From positions 1,868,750-1,932,749 of the forward strand of contig NZ_CP033877.1 of assembly GCF_006970445.1 (NCBI RefSeq): a stretch of 64,000 nt of DNA. Reading direction: 5' to 3'. Below, in pieces: positions 54,177-62,962 of the stretch. Position 1 is the stretch's first letter. Every line of letters begins with the position of its first letter. The notes beneath the pieces were generated by a model. It was not told the origin of the DNA and did no database searches. It saw only the letters and a list, made by a program, of their open reading frames with translations. Source of the DNA: Stenotrophomonas maltophilia. Its GTDB lineage: Bacteria > Pseudomonadota > Gammaproteobacteria > Xanthomonadales > Xanthomonadaceae. The translations under genes and the position numbers were made by a program.

Positions 54177-56123
54177 TCAGGCGGCGGCGAACCGGCGGAA
54201 CTCATCCGCCGGCAGCGCCGCCGAGTACAGATAGCCCTGGCCGACATCCACCCCCAGTGCGCGCAGCTGCTGTTCCTGCGCCAGGGTCTCGGTACCTTCG
54301 GCCACCACGATCGCGCCGCAGCGGTGCGCGACTTCGACGATGAAGCGCACGATCGACTGCGACTTGGCGTCGGACAGCGTGGCGATCAGCGCCTGCTCGA
54401 TCTTGACCTCGGCGATGGCCAGCTGCGAAAGCAGGATCAAGGTCGAATAGCCGGCGCCGAAGTCATCCAGCGACAGGGTGACCTCGGCTGCCAGCAGCTG
54501 TGCGATGTTGGCATCGACCACGTCACGCTCGACGATCTCGGTCCATTCGACGATTTCCAGCCGCAGCATCGCGCCGGGGATGTCGTGCAGCTGCAGCAGC
54601 TCCTGCAGGCGCAGGCCGAAATCGGGCAGGCGCAGGGATTCGGCTGAAACATTGACTGCGATGGTCAGTGCCGCGCCGTCCTGCCGGCAATGCTGCAGGA
54701 AGCGCACCGCCGATTGCAGCGTGGCCCATTCCAGGTCTGCCAGCCGCCCCTGCCGGCGCAGCAGCGAGATCACCCGCATCGGTGCAATCGGCCGGCCTTC
54801 GCCGTCGCGCATGCGCAGCAGTGCTTCGGCGCCGACCAGCAGGCGATCGCGCAGCCGATGCTTGGGCTGGTAGCACAGTGGCGCATCACCCTGCTGCAGC
54901 CAGCGTTCGAGCGCGACCTCGATCAGGTCGTCGATCTCGCTGTCGCGCTGGATCGGATCATCGAAAAACACCACGCCCGACTCGATCGCGCTCAGTGCCA
55001 CGGTGATCGCGCGGAACGGAAGATGTCCTTCGTCGGCGTCAACGGGGGGCTTCAATTCGACCACTGCACAGCGGAACAGCGGCCGGAAGCCGGGCCAATC
55101 GCGGCCGACCCGATCGGCCAGGTTGCTGGCCAACTCGGTGATCTGCGGTTGTGTGCGCAGTTCGGACAAGGTCAGGCCGCGCACCAGGATCGCCAGCGCG
55201 GCATCACCGAACTGGTAGATCTCCAGCTGCGCAGCCGGCAGCGAGGGCAGCAACCGATGCACCTCTTCGGTGCTGTCGCGCTGCCACAGGCCGTTGTCCT
55301 GCAACGGCCCGTAGCGCAGGCGCAGATCGCGCAGGTTGCCCATCTCGGCCACGATCAGGCAGGCCTTGCCGATGCCGTCGTTGTCGCGCCAGTACTGCTG
55401 CAGCCGTTCGCCCAGTGCCCGCATGTTGGGCAGGCCGCTGATCGGATCGATGCGCAGCCATGCCTGTTCGCGCTGACGCTGCGCATCGATCTGGGCATCG
55501 TTGTAGACCAGCGCGAACACCGCGCCGAGCATCAGTAGCGAGACCGGCAGTGCCAGCACGCGCTGGATCGCCAGCTCGGCCACCGGTAGTTGATCGGCAC
55601 CAATGATCGCCACGCCCAACGCCAGGCCCACGGCGGTCATGCCGATGCGCACGGACCACGCCTGCAGGATCATGCGCGGCGAGAGTTCGTTGAGCATGCG
55701 CGGGTGCAGGCGCCTGCGCAGCCAGACGCCGGCCACCATCTGCAACACGGCCTCAAGGCTGGCAGGCAGGAAGAACTGGGTGCCGACGAACTGGTAGCGG
55801 GCGAGCAGGGCGGCGGCCAGGCAGGCCAGGCCGCCGCGCCAGCCACCGAGCAGGCCACTGACCAGCAGGATGTCGAAGCCGAGGTGCAGCTTGACCACGC
55901 CCTGGGTGTAACGGGCCACGAACCAGGAGTTGAACAGGTAGATCAGGCCCAGCGCTACGCCGACATACAGGCGACGGCCTTCAATGGCGTGCCCGGCGCG
56001 ACGGGTGGCGATCAGCAGCACGCCGATCATGCCGATCACCGCCGTGGCCTGCAGCAGGTACAGCGGCAGGCTGGGCAGGGCGCTGTCCAGGACCTGGGCC
56101 GAAACCCGTGAAAGCGCATCCAT
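54177..56123 (-). CDS. Membrane EAL-domain c-di-GMP phosphodiesterase with degenerate GGDEF
   Basis: A 648-residue protein. About six membrane segments (20-205) resemble the 5TM receptor module of LytS-type sensors. A GGDEF-like region (225-380) has F-G-D-A-A (305-309) in place of GGDEF, so it should not make c-di-GMP. The EAL domain (410-645) keeps Glu433 (E-A-L), Asn491, Glu523, Asp553/554, Lys574, Glu609 and Q-G-Y at 629-631, so c-di-GMP hydrolysis is likely. The stop abuts the convergent methyltransferase. The input ligand is unknown. Confidence 0.9.
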   Translation of the reverse strand: MDALSRVSAQVLDSALPSLPLYLLQATAVIGMIGVLLIATRRAGHAIEGRRLYVGVALGLIYLFNSWFVARYTQGVVKLHLGFDILLVSGLLGGWRGGLACLAAALLARYQFVGTQFFLPASLEAVLQMVAGVWLRRRLHPRMLNELSPRMILQAWSVRIGMTAVGLALGVAIIGADQLPVAELAIQRVLALPVSLLMLGAVFALVYNDAQIDAQRQREQAWLRIDPISGLPNMRALGERLQQYWRDNDGIGKACLIVAEMGNLRDLRLRYGPLQDNGLWQRDSTEEVHRLLPSLPAAQLEIYQFGDAALAILVRGLTLSELRTQPQITELASNLADRVGRDWPGFRPLFRCAVVELKPPVDADEGHLPFRAITVALSAIESGVVFFDDPIQRDSEIDDLIEVALERWLQQGDAPLCYQPKHRLRDRLLVGAEALLRMRDGEGRPIAPMRVISLLRRQGRLADLEWATLQSAVRFLQHCRQDGAALTIAVNVSAESLRLPDFGLRLQELLQLHDIPGAMLRLEIVEWTEIVERDVVDANIAQLLAAEVTLSLDDFGAGYSTLILLSQLAIAEVKIEQALIATLSDAKSQSIVRFIVEVAHRCGAIVVAEGTETLAQEQQLRALGVDVGQGYLYSAALPADEFRRFAAA

Positions 56124-56186
56124 AGCAGGTTCCCGCCTGTGACCGACGGCCAGTGACGAGCAGCGTAGTCGCAGCAGCGCGCAGGT

Positions 56187-57089
56187 TCAATTGCAGCGGT
56201 CGTTTCCGGGAAGGAGGTGTTCGGCCATGAAATCGACAAACACCCGAACACGCGGCTGCTGATGGCGATGGCTTGGCCAGAGTGCCCAGAAGGTGCTGTG
56301 CTCGGTGCTCCATGGGTCCAGAACGCTCACGAGCACGCCACGGTCGAGCGCATCGCGGGTGGCGAAGTCGGGCAGGCATGCAATGCCGTGGCCGTCGATG
56401 GCCATGTGCAGGATCGTCTCAAGATGATTGGCGGTCATTGCGGGCGCCAGCCGCGGCTCAGCTCCTCCCTCATGCGCGGAGAGTGGCCAACGTTCGATCA
56501 GGCCGGTGCCGGGAAAGCGATGGAGAAGGCACGCGTGGCTGCCCAGTTCGTCCGGATGCTGTGGCGTGCCGCGTTTGGCGAAGTACGCAGGGGCACCCAC
56601 GCACAGCAGCCGGGTACTACCGAGATTGCGGCCGTGCAGCCTGGAGTCGGCGGGGCTGCCCGTACGCACGACCGCGTCGAAGCCTTCCTCGATGACATCG
56701 ACAAGACGGTCGCTGAAGTGCAGGTCGAGTTCGATGGCCGGGAAACGGTGCGCAAACGCCGAAAGCGCGGGCAGCATCAGTCCGCTGGCCAGTGGAAGGC
56801 TGACTTTCAGTCGACCGCTGGGCGCGGCGTGGGCGTCGGTCAGCTCGCGCTCGGCCGCCGCGACCTCGTTCATGATGCGCCTGCAGCGTTCAAGGAACTG
56901 CTCGCCTTCGGCGGTCAGGCTGACACTGCGGGTATTGCGATTCAGCAGGCGGGCGCCCAGGCGCTCTTCCAGCCGGGCGATGGTCTTGCTTGCCGCCGAC
57001 GGGGTAATGCCACGCTGTCGCGCTGCGGAGGCGAAGCTGCGTGCCTCGGCGACCAGGACGAAGAGGCTGAGACCGGCAAAGCTGTCCAT
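56187..57089 (-). CDS. LysR-family transcriptional regulator
   Basis: A 300-residue regulator. The HTH at residues 5-63 contains G-I-T-P-S-A-A-S-K-T-I-A-R-L-E-E-R-L-G. The effector domain is of the CrgA subgroup (D-A-V-V-R-T-G near 145). It is divergent from an MFS exporter, and a palindrome lies 13 bp above its start. Control of the exporter and of itself is likely. Confidence 0.88.
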   Translation of the reverse strand: MDSFAGLSLFVLVAEARSFASAARQRGITPSAASKTIARLEERLGARLLNRNTRSVSLTAEGEQFLERCRRIMNEVAAAERELTDAHAAPSGRLKVSLPLASGLMLPALSAFAHRFPAIELDLHFSDRLVDVIEEGFDAVVRTGSPADSRLHGRNLGSTRLLCVGAPAYFAKRGTPQHPDELGSHACLLHRFPGTGLIERWPLSAHEGGAEPRLAPAMTANHLETILHMAIDGHGIACLPDFATRDALDRGVLVSVLDPWSTEHSTFWALWPSHRHQQPRVRVFVDFMAEHLLPGNDRCN

Positions 57090-57101
57090 ATGAGGCCATT
57101 G

Positions 57102-57117
57102 ATGACATTCATGTCAT
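57102..57117. promoter_or_regulatory. LysR-type palindrome upstream of the regulator
   Basis: Arms atgaca (57102-57107) and tgtcat (57112-57117) around ttca form a perfect inverted repeat 13 bp above the LysR start, as expected of an autoregulatory site. No second copy is evident near the transporter start. Confidence 0.5.
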
Positions 57118-57208
57118 TAAAGCACGGACCCACTGGTGGATTCCTGCAGAATAAGGTCGTGGCTAGCATCAATGCGGTGGCGCCTGGCCACGCTGGAGCT
57201 TCCTCGAC

Positions 57209-58720
57209 ATGTCTGTTGCCTCTGCTGCGACGGCCGGATCATCACGCCTTGGTGTGGTGTTTGCGGGCTGCCTGACCGCGCTTACCATTCCGTTGAGCAT
57301 TGCCAGCCCCGCGGTGGGCATTCCTGCCATCCGCGCCGCGCTGGGTGGCTCGCCTGCAGCGTTGTCCTGGATCATCAACGCCTACCTGTTGACCTACGGC
57401 TGCACCACGCTGGTGGCCGGTGGCCTGGCCGATCTGCATGGCAGGCGCAGAACCTGGATCGTGGGAGGCGTGTTGTTTGCGCTCGTCACCGGCCTGATCC
57501 CCTTGATGCCCGATGTGGCATGGATCAATGTCCTGCGACTGCTGCAGGGGATGGCGGCCTCGGCAGCGTTCGCGGGCGCAATGGCATCGTTGGCGCAGGT
57601 GTTCGATGGCCAGGCGCGGGCCCGGGTTTTCAGCCTGATCGGCACCACCTTCGGCGTGGGGGCCGCAGGCGGTCCTTTGATGGCGGGTGCACTGATCGAT
57701 GCGCTGGGCTGGGAATGGGTGTTTTTCCTGCCCGCGTTGCTGGCTGCGCTGACGGTGCCCCTGGTTGCCGTGTCATCCGTCGAATCAAAGAACGCCGGTT
57801 CGCCTCGCCTGGACTGGCTGGGTGCCTTTACCTTCATGCTGGCGCTGGGTTCACTGACCTACGCCATGATCGTGCTGCCGGAACGCGGTGTGTTGCATCC
57901 GCAGACGCTGGTACTGCTGGCGCTCGCGGTGGTGTTGCTGGGCGTGTTCATTGCCGTGGAGCGTTCCCATCGAACACCCCTGTTGGATCTCGGTCTGTTC
58001 CGCAACCGGCGCTTTGTCGGTGTACAGATTCTCGCCGCTGCGCCTGCGTTCTCCTACGTCGTCCTTCTGGTGGTGCTGCCGGCGGGGTTCATCGGTGTCG
58101 AAGGTCTGCGGCCGACCGAAGCTGGGCTGGCGATGGCAGCGCTGTCTGCGCCGTTGCTGGTGGTTCCCCTGGTCGCAGCCTACCTGCTGCAGTGGATTCC
58201 GGCGCGCGCGCTGTGCTGTGCTGGCCTGCTGATCGCTGCCGTGGGCCTGGCATGGCTTGCGCAGGTGTTCCAATCCCCGTCGGTGCGTTGGATGCCGATG
58301 CTGGTCATCGGTATCGGCATCGGCCTTCCCTGGGGGATCATGGATGGCCTGGCGGTCAGCGTGGTCGGCAAGGAGCAGGCAGGCATGGCTGCCGGCATCT
58401 TCAATGTCATGCGATTGGCAGGTGATTCAGTCGCCCTCGCGCTTGTCGGCATCCTGCTCGCGGCCCGGATTGGCGGACGTGTGGCGCAGGAGACCGGCGT
58501 TGTTGCCCGCGCCGCCGTGCACAGGCTGTCCATGGGCGACCTTGGGGGAGCGGTGGAGGCGTTGCCCGGTGTTTCGAGAACGGTGCTGGCCCAGGCGTAC
58601 ATGGAGTCCGTCCGTGGCCAGCTGTTCGTCCTGGCGATGGCGACCGTGCTGGTCGCCATCATGCTTGGCTACCTGTTGCGCGAAAAGGTCGAGCCTTGCC
58701 TGCGCAGAGGCGGTCAGTAG
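57209..58720 (+). CDS. MFS drug-exporter-like transporter (DHA2, 14 TM)
   Basis: A 503-residue inner-membrane protein with about 14 membrane segments. Motif A is G-G-L-A-D-L-H-G-R-R-R near residue 72, and motif C (G-P-x-x-G-G type) is G-A-A-G-G-P-L-M-A-G-A-L near 150. This fits proton-driven DHA2 exporters of the EmrB/QacA type. Substrate cannot be read from sequence. It is divergent from the LysR gene, and its last 7 bases overlap the convergent SDR gene. Confidence 0.88.
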   Translation: MSVASAATAGSSRLGVVFAGCLTALTIPLSIASPAVGIPAIRAALGGSPAALSWIINAYLLTYGCTTLVAGGLADLHGRRRTWIVGGVLFALVTGLIPLMPDVAWINVLRLLQGMAASAAFAGAMASLAQVFDGQARARVFSLIGTTFGVGAAGGPLMAGALIDALGWEWVFFLPALLAALTVPLVAVSSVESKNAGSPRLDWLGAFTFMLALGSLTYAMIVLPERGVLHPQTLVLLALAVVLLGVFIAVERSHRTPLLDLGLFRNRRFVGVQILAAAPAFSYVVLLVVLPAGFIGVEGLRPTEAGLAMAALSAPLLVVPLVAAYLLQWIPARALCCAGLLIAAVGLAWLAQVFQSPSVRWMPMLVIGIGIGLPWGIMDGLAVSVVGKEQAGMAAGIFNVMRLAGDSVALALVGILLAARIGGRVAQETGVVARAAVHRLSMGDLGGAVEALPGVSRTVLAQAYMESVRGQLFVLAMATVLVAIMLGYLLREKVEPCLRRGGQ

Positions 58721-59430
58721 CGCGGGTCGGCGATGGCGGGCAGCACCAGCTCGCGCACGAAGCCGGACGATGACAGCTGCAGCAGGGCGCGTACCATCGC
58801 CACGACATCATGGACCGGCACCAGTGCGCCGTCGCCGCGCGCTGCGGCGTCCGCTACCGGTACCGACAGCGCATCGTCGGTGTTGAGGTAGCCCAGCTGC
58901 AGGCTGGTTACCGCCAGGCGGCGATCCCGGAAGCCTTCGCGCAGCGCATCGGCGATGCCGTTGAGCGCGAACTTGGACGCACCAAAGGCCACTTCCGGGC
59001 GACCACTGCGCGGCAGTGCCGAGGTCGAGCCGGTCAGCACCAGCTGTGGGCGTGCTGCGCCCAGAACCCTCGGCAGCAGGCGCTGCAGCAGCACCAGGGT
59101 GGCGGTGATGTTGACGTCGACCAGCTGGGCAAGCGCGGCATCGCTTTCGTCGAGGAAGGCGTACTCGTCGCTGAAGGCCGTCTCTTCCCAGATGCCCAGG
59201 TTGTGGATGAGCACATCCAGATCGGCCGGCGCCTGTGCTGCGATGTGATTGGCAGCGAGGGTGGGCTGGGACAGATCGGCTTCGATCCACTGCAGGGTGA
59301 CGCCCTCGGGGCATTCAAGGTCGCGCGGACGGCTGCGCGAAACGCCGATGACGGTGTCGCCCGCACTGCACAGGCCTTCTACAAACGCTCGACCGAGGCC
59401 CCTGCTGGCGCCGATGACCATCAATTTCAT
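58714..59430 (-). CDS. Short-chain dehydrogenase/reductase
   Basis: A 238-residue SDR starting M-K-L-M-V-I-G-A-S-R-G-L-G (G-A-S-R-G-L-G cofactor loop, with V-S-R-S after strand 2 suggesting NADP). The usual N-N-A-G is H-N-L-G, and the catalytic site reads T-G-S-T-S and then F-G-A-S-K instead of Y-x3-K, so the active-site Tyr is replaced by Phe. It may be weakly active or non-catalytic. It is the last gene of a three-gene operon with GNAT and ArsR-rhodanese genes. Confidence 0.82.
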   Translation of the reverse strand: MKLMVIGASRGLGRAFVEGLCSAGDTVIGVSRSRPRDLECPEGVTLQWIEADLSQPTLAANHIAAQAPADLDVLIHNLGIWEETAFSDEYAFLDESDAALAQLVDVNITATLVLLQRLLPRVLGAARPQLVLTGSTSALPRSGRPEVAFGASKFALNGIADALREGFRDRRLAVTSLQLGYLNTDDALSVPVADAAARGDGALVPVHDVVAMVRALLQLSSSGFVRELVLPAIADPRY

Positions 59431-59458
59431 GTTGCTTCCTTGTTTTACTGCGGCGGCC

Positions 59459-60187
59459 TCAGTCGGCCGCCAGAACGGTGTCCCAATCCGCGAACGCACG
59501 CAGGCCGCTGCGTTCGGCGGTGATGATCGAGCCGCTGTTGTCGAGCTGGCAGCGGTACTGCGGCTGCAGCCCGGCCGCCTGTGCGGACACGGCCATGGCG
59601 TGCACCAGCTGGCGTGCATGCCCACGGCCGCGGGCCCTTGGCAGGGTCAGTACGCCCATATCGGCGAAGGCTGCATCCAGGCTCCAGGGATACATGCTGC
59701 CAGCGGCCAGCAGGTGCTCCCCATCGAAGGCACCGAACACCTGCCAGTGATCCAGCTCGACCCAGGCGGCATCGAGATCGTCCTCGCTGGCATTGGCCTG
59801 GAACGCATTGAACGCTGCGGCGTCGGTTGGGCCCAGCCGGCGGATATGCGGTGGGGCAGGGTATTCGGCAAGGGTGGCGAGTGTTGCGGTGGGGACGTAG
59901 AAGACGCGGTCGGCGCCGTGCGTGTGCTGGCCGAGCTGCTGCAAGCGCTGTTGCAGCTGCGCCAGTGTCCAGTGCGGTTGCACATGCAGTTGCAGGCGAG
60001 CGACCAGGGCAGGGCGCAGCAGCGCACGGGCGGGGCCCGCGACCGGCCGCAACAGCATGCCGTCCTCACCGCCGTCGAAATCATCGCTGCAGGCCAGGTG
60101 CAGCTGCGGCCCCTCCTGCAACGTGCGCTGGCCGGCGAACACGCGTTGCCAGGCAGCATCGATCAACGGGGAAATCGCATCGTCCAT
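59459..60187 (-). CDS. GNAT-family N-acetyltransferase
   Basis: A 242-residue protein. The GNAT fold is in the C-terminal half: L-P-R-A-R-G-R-G-H-A-R-Q-L near residue 182 is the acetyl-CoA loop, with Q-L-D-N-S-G-S-I after it. The N-terminal half is helical and unassigned. Middle gene of the operon, 14 bp after the ArsR-rhodanese gene and 28 bp before the SDR. Acceptor unknown. Confidence 0.8.
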   Translation of the reverse strand: MDDAISPLIDAAWQRVFAGQRTLQEGPQLHLACSDDFDGGEDGMLLRPVAGPARALLRPALVARLQLHVQPHWTLAQLQQRLQQLGQHTHGADRVFYVPTATLATLAEYPAPPHIRRLGPTDAAAFNAFQANASEDDLDAAWVELDHWQVFGAFDGEHLLAAGSMYPWSLDAAFADMGVLTLPRARGRGHARQLVHAMAVSAQAAGLQPQYRCQLDNSGSIITAERSGLRAFADWDTVLAAD

Positions 60188-60201
60188 GACAAACGGCTCG
60201 C

Positions 60202-60867
60202 TCAGTGTCGGGGCAATTCAACCTGCAGGCCCGCGGCTTTCCATTCGGGATAGCCGGCGGCCAGCCGCTGCGCGCTCAGGCCTGCGTCGCGCAGCATCAT
60301 CACCGCATCGTTGGACAGCACGCAGTAGGGCCCGCGGCAGTACGCGACAATGTGGACGGCGCGCGGCAGTTCGTCCATGCGTGCGTGCAGTTCCGTAGCG
60401 GGAATGTTCAGCGCGCCGGGCAGGTGGCCCAGATCGAATTCTTCGCGAGGGCGTACGTCCAACAACACCACGCTGTCGCGTTGCTCCAGCAACTGCTCGA
60501 CGGTCAGCCCTTCCAGTGCATCGCGGCGCTGCAGGCTGTCGGTGAGGACGCCCTGCATTTCGCTGCGCTGGTGGTCGGCATAGTCACGCAGCGCGGCCAG
60601 CAGGTTGCCCAGTGGGCCGTCACCGCTGCGGTAGAGGATGCGCTTGCCGTCACGGCGGGTCTGCACCAGGCCGGCACGACGCAGCTGCTGCAGATGCTGG
60701 GAGGTATTGGCCACCGACAGGCCGCTCAGTTCGGCCAGGCGCTCGACCGCACGCTCGCCCTGGGCGATGTGCTCCAGCAGGGCCAGGCGGTGCGGGTGGC
60801 CCAGGGTGCGGGCGATCTCGGCCAGCGCTTCCAGCGGGGATGGCGGCAGCTCGGTTGCAGCGTTCAT
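60202..60867 (-). CDS. ArsR-type regulator fused to a rhodanese domain
   Basis: A 221-residue fusion. Residues 10-95 are an ArsR winged HTH (T-L-G-H-P-H-R-L-A-L-L-E, then S-V-A-N-T-S-Q-H-L-Q-Q-L). Residues 115-218 are a rhodanese (V-V-L-L-D-V-R-P-R-E-E-F) with Cys177 and Cys182 in the active loop Y-C-R-G-P-Y-C. The ArsR part has no cysteine, so any thiol or persulfide signal would be read in the rhodanese. ATG at 60867 is preferred over the GTG at 60876. It is divergent from DUF2938, with an inverted repeat between. Confidence 0.88.
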   Translation of the reverse strand: MNAATELPPSPLEALAEIARTLGHPHRLALLEHIAQGERAVERLAELSGLSVANTSQHLQQLRRAGLVQTRRDGKRILYRSGDGPLGNLLAALRDYADHQRSEMQGVLTDSLQRRDALEGLTVEQLLEQRDSVVLLDVRPREEFDLGHLPGALNIPATELHARMDELPRAVHIVAYCRGPYCVLSNDAVMMLRDAGLSAQRLAAGYPEWKAAGLQVELPRH

Positions 60868-60894
60868 GCCGGGCACGCTAGCATCGATCTATCA

Positions 60895-60912
60895 TTCAAG
60901 CAAATAATTGAA
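60895..60912. promoter_or_regulatory. Inverted repeat in the divergent ArsR-rhodanese / DUF2938 promoter
   Basis: Arms ttcaa (60895-60899) and ttgaa (60908-60912) around 8 AT-rich bases, 28 bp above the ArsR-rhodanese start and 11 bp above the DUF2938 start. Its place suits repression of both genes by the ArsR protein. Confidence 0.5.
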
Positions 60913-60922
60913 GGTAAGTGAC

Positions 60923-61429
60923 ATGAGTGGCTGGGCGACGACATTCGTGACTGACGCGGTAGTGATCGGCGTGGGTGCGACCGCGCTGATGGATCTTTGG
61001 GCGTTGTTGCAGCGCAGGGTGCTCGGCATTCCCTCGCTGGATTTTGCGATGGTCGGCCGCTGGCTGGGGCACCTGGCGCGTGGACGGTTCCGCCATGAGG
61101 GTATTGGCCGCTCGGCAGCGGTCAGTGGCGAGCGCGCGCTGGGGTGGACCGCGCATTACGTGATCGGTGTGGTCTTCGCCGCGTTGTTGCTGGCCGTGGT
61201 CGGGAACGGTTGGGTGCAGGCGCCGACCCTGTGGCCGGCGCTGGCCTTCGGCATTCTCAGTGTTGCCGCGCCGTTCTTCATCCTGCAGCCGGGCATGGGC
61301 GCCGGCATTGCCGCTTCGAAGACCCCAGCGCCTGGCAAGGCGCGGCTGCGCAGCCTGGTGGCGCACAGCGTGTTCGGCGCAGGCATGTACTTTTCCGCGC
61401 TGCTGTTGGCCGCGGTCCGTGCAGGATGA
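60923..61429 (+). CDS. DUF2938-family membrane protein
   Basis: A 168-residue protein with four membrane segments. The conserved-looking pattern G-V-G-A-T-A-L-M-D-L-W-A near the start and H-Y-V-I-G-V-V-F-A near 80, plus L-Q-P-G-M-G-A-G-I-A-A-S-K-T-P near 125, fit DUF2938. Function unknown. An aaggtaa RBS precedes the ATG. Its stop overlaps a possible ATG of the aph gene. Confidence 0.78.
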   Translation: MSGWATTFVTDAVVIGVGATALMDLWALLQRRVLGIPSLDFAMVGRWLGHLARGRFRHEGIGRSAAVSGERALGWTAHYVIGVVFAALLLAVVGNGWVQAPTLWPALAFGILSVAAPFFILQPGMGAGIAASKTPAPGKARLRSLVAHSVFGAGMYFSALLLAAVRAG

Positions 61430-61470
61430 GCGAGAATCCGTGGGGTCACCGGCAACAGGAACATCCCGGC

Positions 61471-62274
61471 ATGGAAGCACCCAATCCCTTCACTGATGGC
61501 ATGCCGCTGCCGTGGGCGTGGCGGGAAACATTGGCCGATGCGCGCATCGAGCGGCAGTCGATCGGCGTATCGCGCGCAGACGTCGCCCGCGTGCATCGCC
61601 CGGGACAGGCCGATGCCTTCCTGAAATCGGAAGTGATCGATGCCTTCAGTGAGCTGGGCGATGAAATTGCCCGCCTGCGTTGGCTGCAGGGACAGGGGCA
61701 GCCGGCGCCTGCAGTGATCGCCACCGCCGAGGAGACGGGACGGCGTTGGCTGCTGATGAGTGCCTTGCCTGGGCGCGATCTGGCTTCGTCACCGGAGCTG
61801 CCGCCCGAGCATCTGGTGGAACTGCTGGCCGATGCGTTGCGGGGCCTGCATGCCATACCCGTGACGGCCTGTCCGTTCGATCAGCGGCTGGCCTCGCGCC
61901 TGCAGGCGGCGCAGGCACGGGTCGAGGCGGGCCTGGTCGACGCCGATGACTTCGATGACGAGCGCCTGGGGCAGAGCGCGCAGCAGGTATTTGCCGAACT
62001 GCGCACGACCCGGCCCGAGCACGAGGATCTGGTGGTCAGCCACGGCGACGCCTGCCTGCCGAACCTGCTGGCAGTGGAGGGCCGTTTCAGCGGTTTCATC
62101 GACTGTGGCCGCCTGGGCGTGGCCGATCGCTACCAGGATCTGGCGTTGGCCGCGCGCAGCCTGGTCCACAACTTCGGTGACACGCGCTGGGTCGCGCCGC
62201 TGTTCCGTCGTTATGGCGTTGCGGCCGACGAACGGCGGCTGGCGTTCTACCGTCTTCTCGACGAGTTCTTCTGA
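61471..62274 (+). CDS. aph(3')-IIc: Aminoglycoside 3'-phosphotransferase, APH(3')-IIc-like
   Basis: A 267-residue kinase of the APH family: H-G-D-A-C-L-P-N at 191-198 with catalytic Asp193, and [10 protein letters not shown] at 210-219 with metal-binding Asp211. APH(3')-II enzymes use ATP to phosphorylate the 3'-hydroxyl of kanamycin, neomycin and similar drugs; the IIc form is a known chromosomal gene of S. maltophilia. An in-frame ATG at 61426 overlaps the DUF2938 stop and would add 15 residues, implying coupled translation, so the start is open. Identification to IIc is from context and memory. Confidence 0.8.
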   Translation: MEAPNPFTDGMPLPWAWRETLADARIERQSIGVSRADVARVHRPGQADAFLKSEVIDAFSELGDEIARLRWLQGQGQPAPAVIATAEETGRRWLLMSALPGRDLASSPELPPEHLVELLADALRGLHAIPVTACPFDQRLASRLQAAQARVEAGLVDADDFDDERLGQSAQQVFAELRTTRPEHEDLVVSHGDACLPNLLAVEGRFSGFIDCGRLGVADRYQDLALAARSLVHNFGDTRWVAPLFRRYGVAADERRLAFYRLLDEFF

Positions 62275-62345
62275 AACCGCACAGGGCAGCGTTGGGCCGG
62301 GCTGAACGGTGCCCTGCCGGCGGATCCGTGCGCCCTTAAAAATGG

Positions 62346-62357
62346 ACGAACGTTCGT
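62346..62357 (+). promoter_or_regulatory. TetR autoregulatory palindrome
   Basis: Perfect palindrome acgaacgttcgt 15 bp before the tetR ATG. The wider sequence gaacgttcgttcac resembles operators of the AcrR/NemR kind. Confidence 0.6.
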
Positions 62358-62371
62358 TCACTATTTGTGGC

Positions 62372-62962
62372 ATGAACCGAATCGACCGCAACGAGCAACG
62401 CATCGCGCAGATCCTGCAGGCGGCCCTGCAGTGTTTCCTCGTCAAGGGCTTCCACCAGACCAGCATGCGTGACATCGCGCAGGCAGCCGGCGTCAGCCTC
62501 GGCAATCTCTACAACCATTTCCCGGGCAAGGAGGCGATCATCCTTGCGGTGGCCGTGGCCGAAAGCGAGGAATTGGCGCCGCTGTTGCAGCGTCTGGCCG
62601 CGGCTGACGGCGAACGCGCGCAGGTGCTGGGCTTCCTGCAGGACTTCCACGCCCTGTGCCGGCAACCGGAGTGGGCAACGCTCGCCGTCGAAGTGCTGGC
62701 CGAGAGCGCACGCAATCCGGCGGTGGCCGAGGCATTTGCGGCCAATCGCAGGCAATTGCAGGCGACGCTGGCCGAAGCCCTGCAGCAGGTGGCACAGCGC
62801 GAACGTCGGCGTCCCGTGCTGGCCCCGGCACTGCAGGCGCAGGTGCTGCTGGATGCCATCGAAAGCGATGCCCTGCGTCGAGGGCTGGGCGGAGCCGGTG
62901 GCACCAATGAGGCATCGCTGGATCTCGGCCTGCTTGCGCTGCTGCTGGGCGCACGCGCATGA
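62372..62962 (+). CDS. TetR-family transcriptional repressor
   Basis: A 196-residue regulator; HTH residues 10-57 with G-V-S-L-G-N-L-Y-N-H-F-P-G-K-E-A-I-I. The C-terminal domain is alanine- and leucine-rich. It overlaps the DUF418 gene by ATGA, so the two are one operon, and a perfect palindrome lies in front. Confidence 0.9.
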   Translation: MNRIDRNEQRIAQILQAALQCFLVKGFHQTSMRDIAQAAGVSLGNLYNHFPGKEAIILAVAVAESEELAPLLQRLAAADGERAQVLGFLQDFHALCRQPEWATLAVEVLAESARNPAVAEAFAANRRQLQATLAEALQQVAQRERRRPVLAPALQAQVLLDAIESDALRRGLGGAGGTNEASLDLGLLALLLGARA

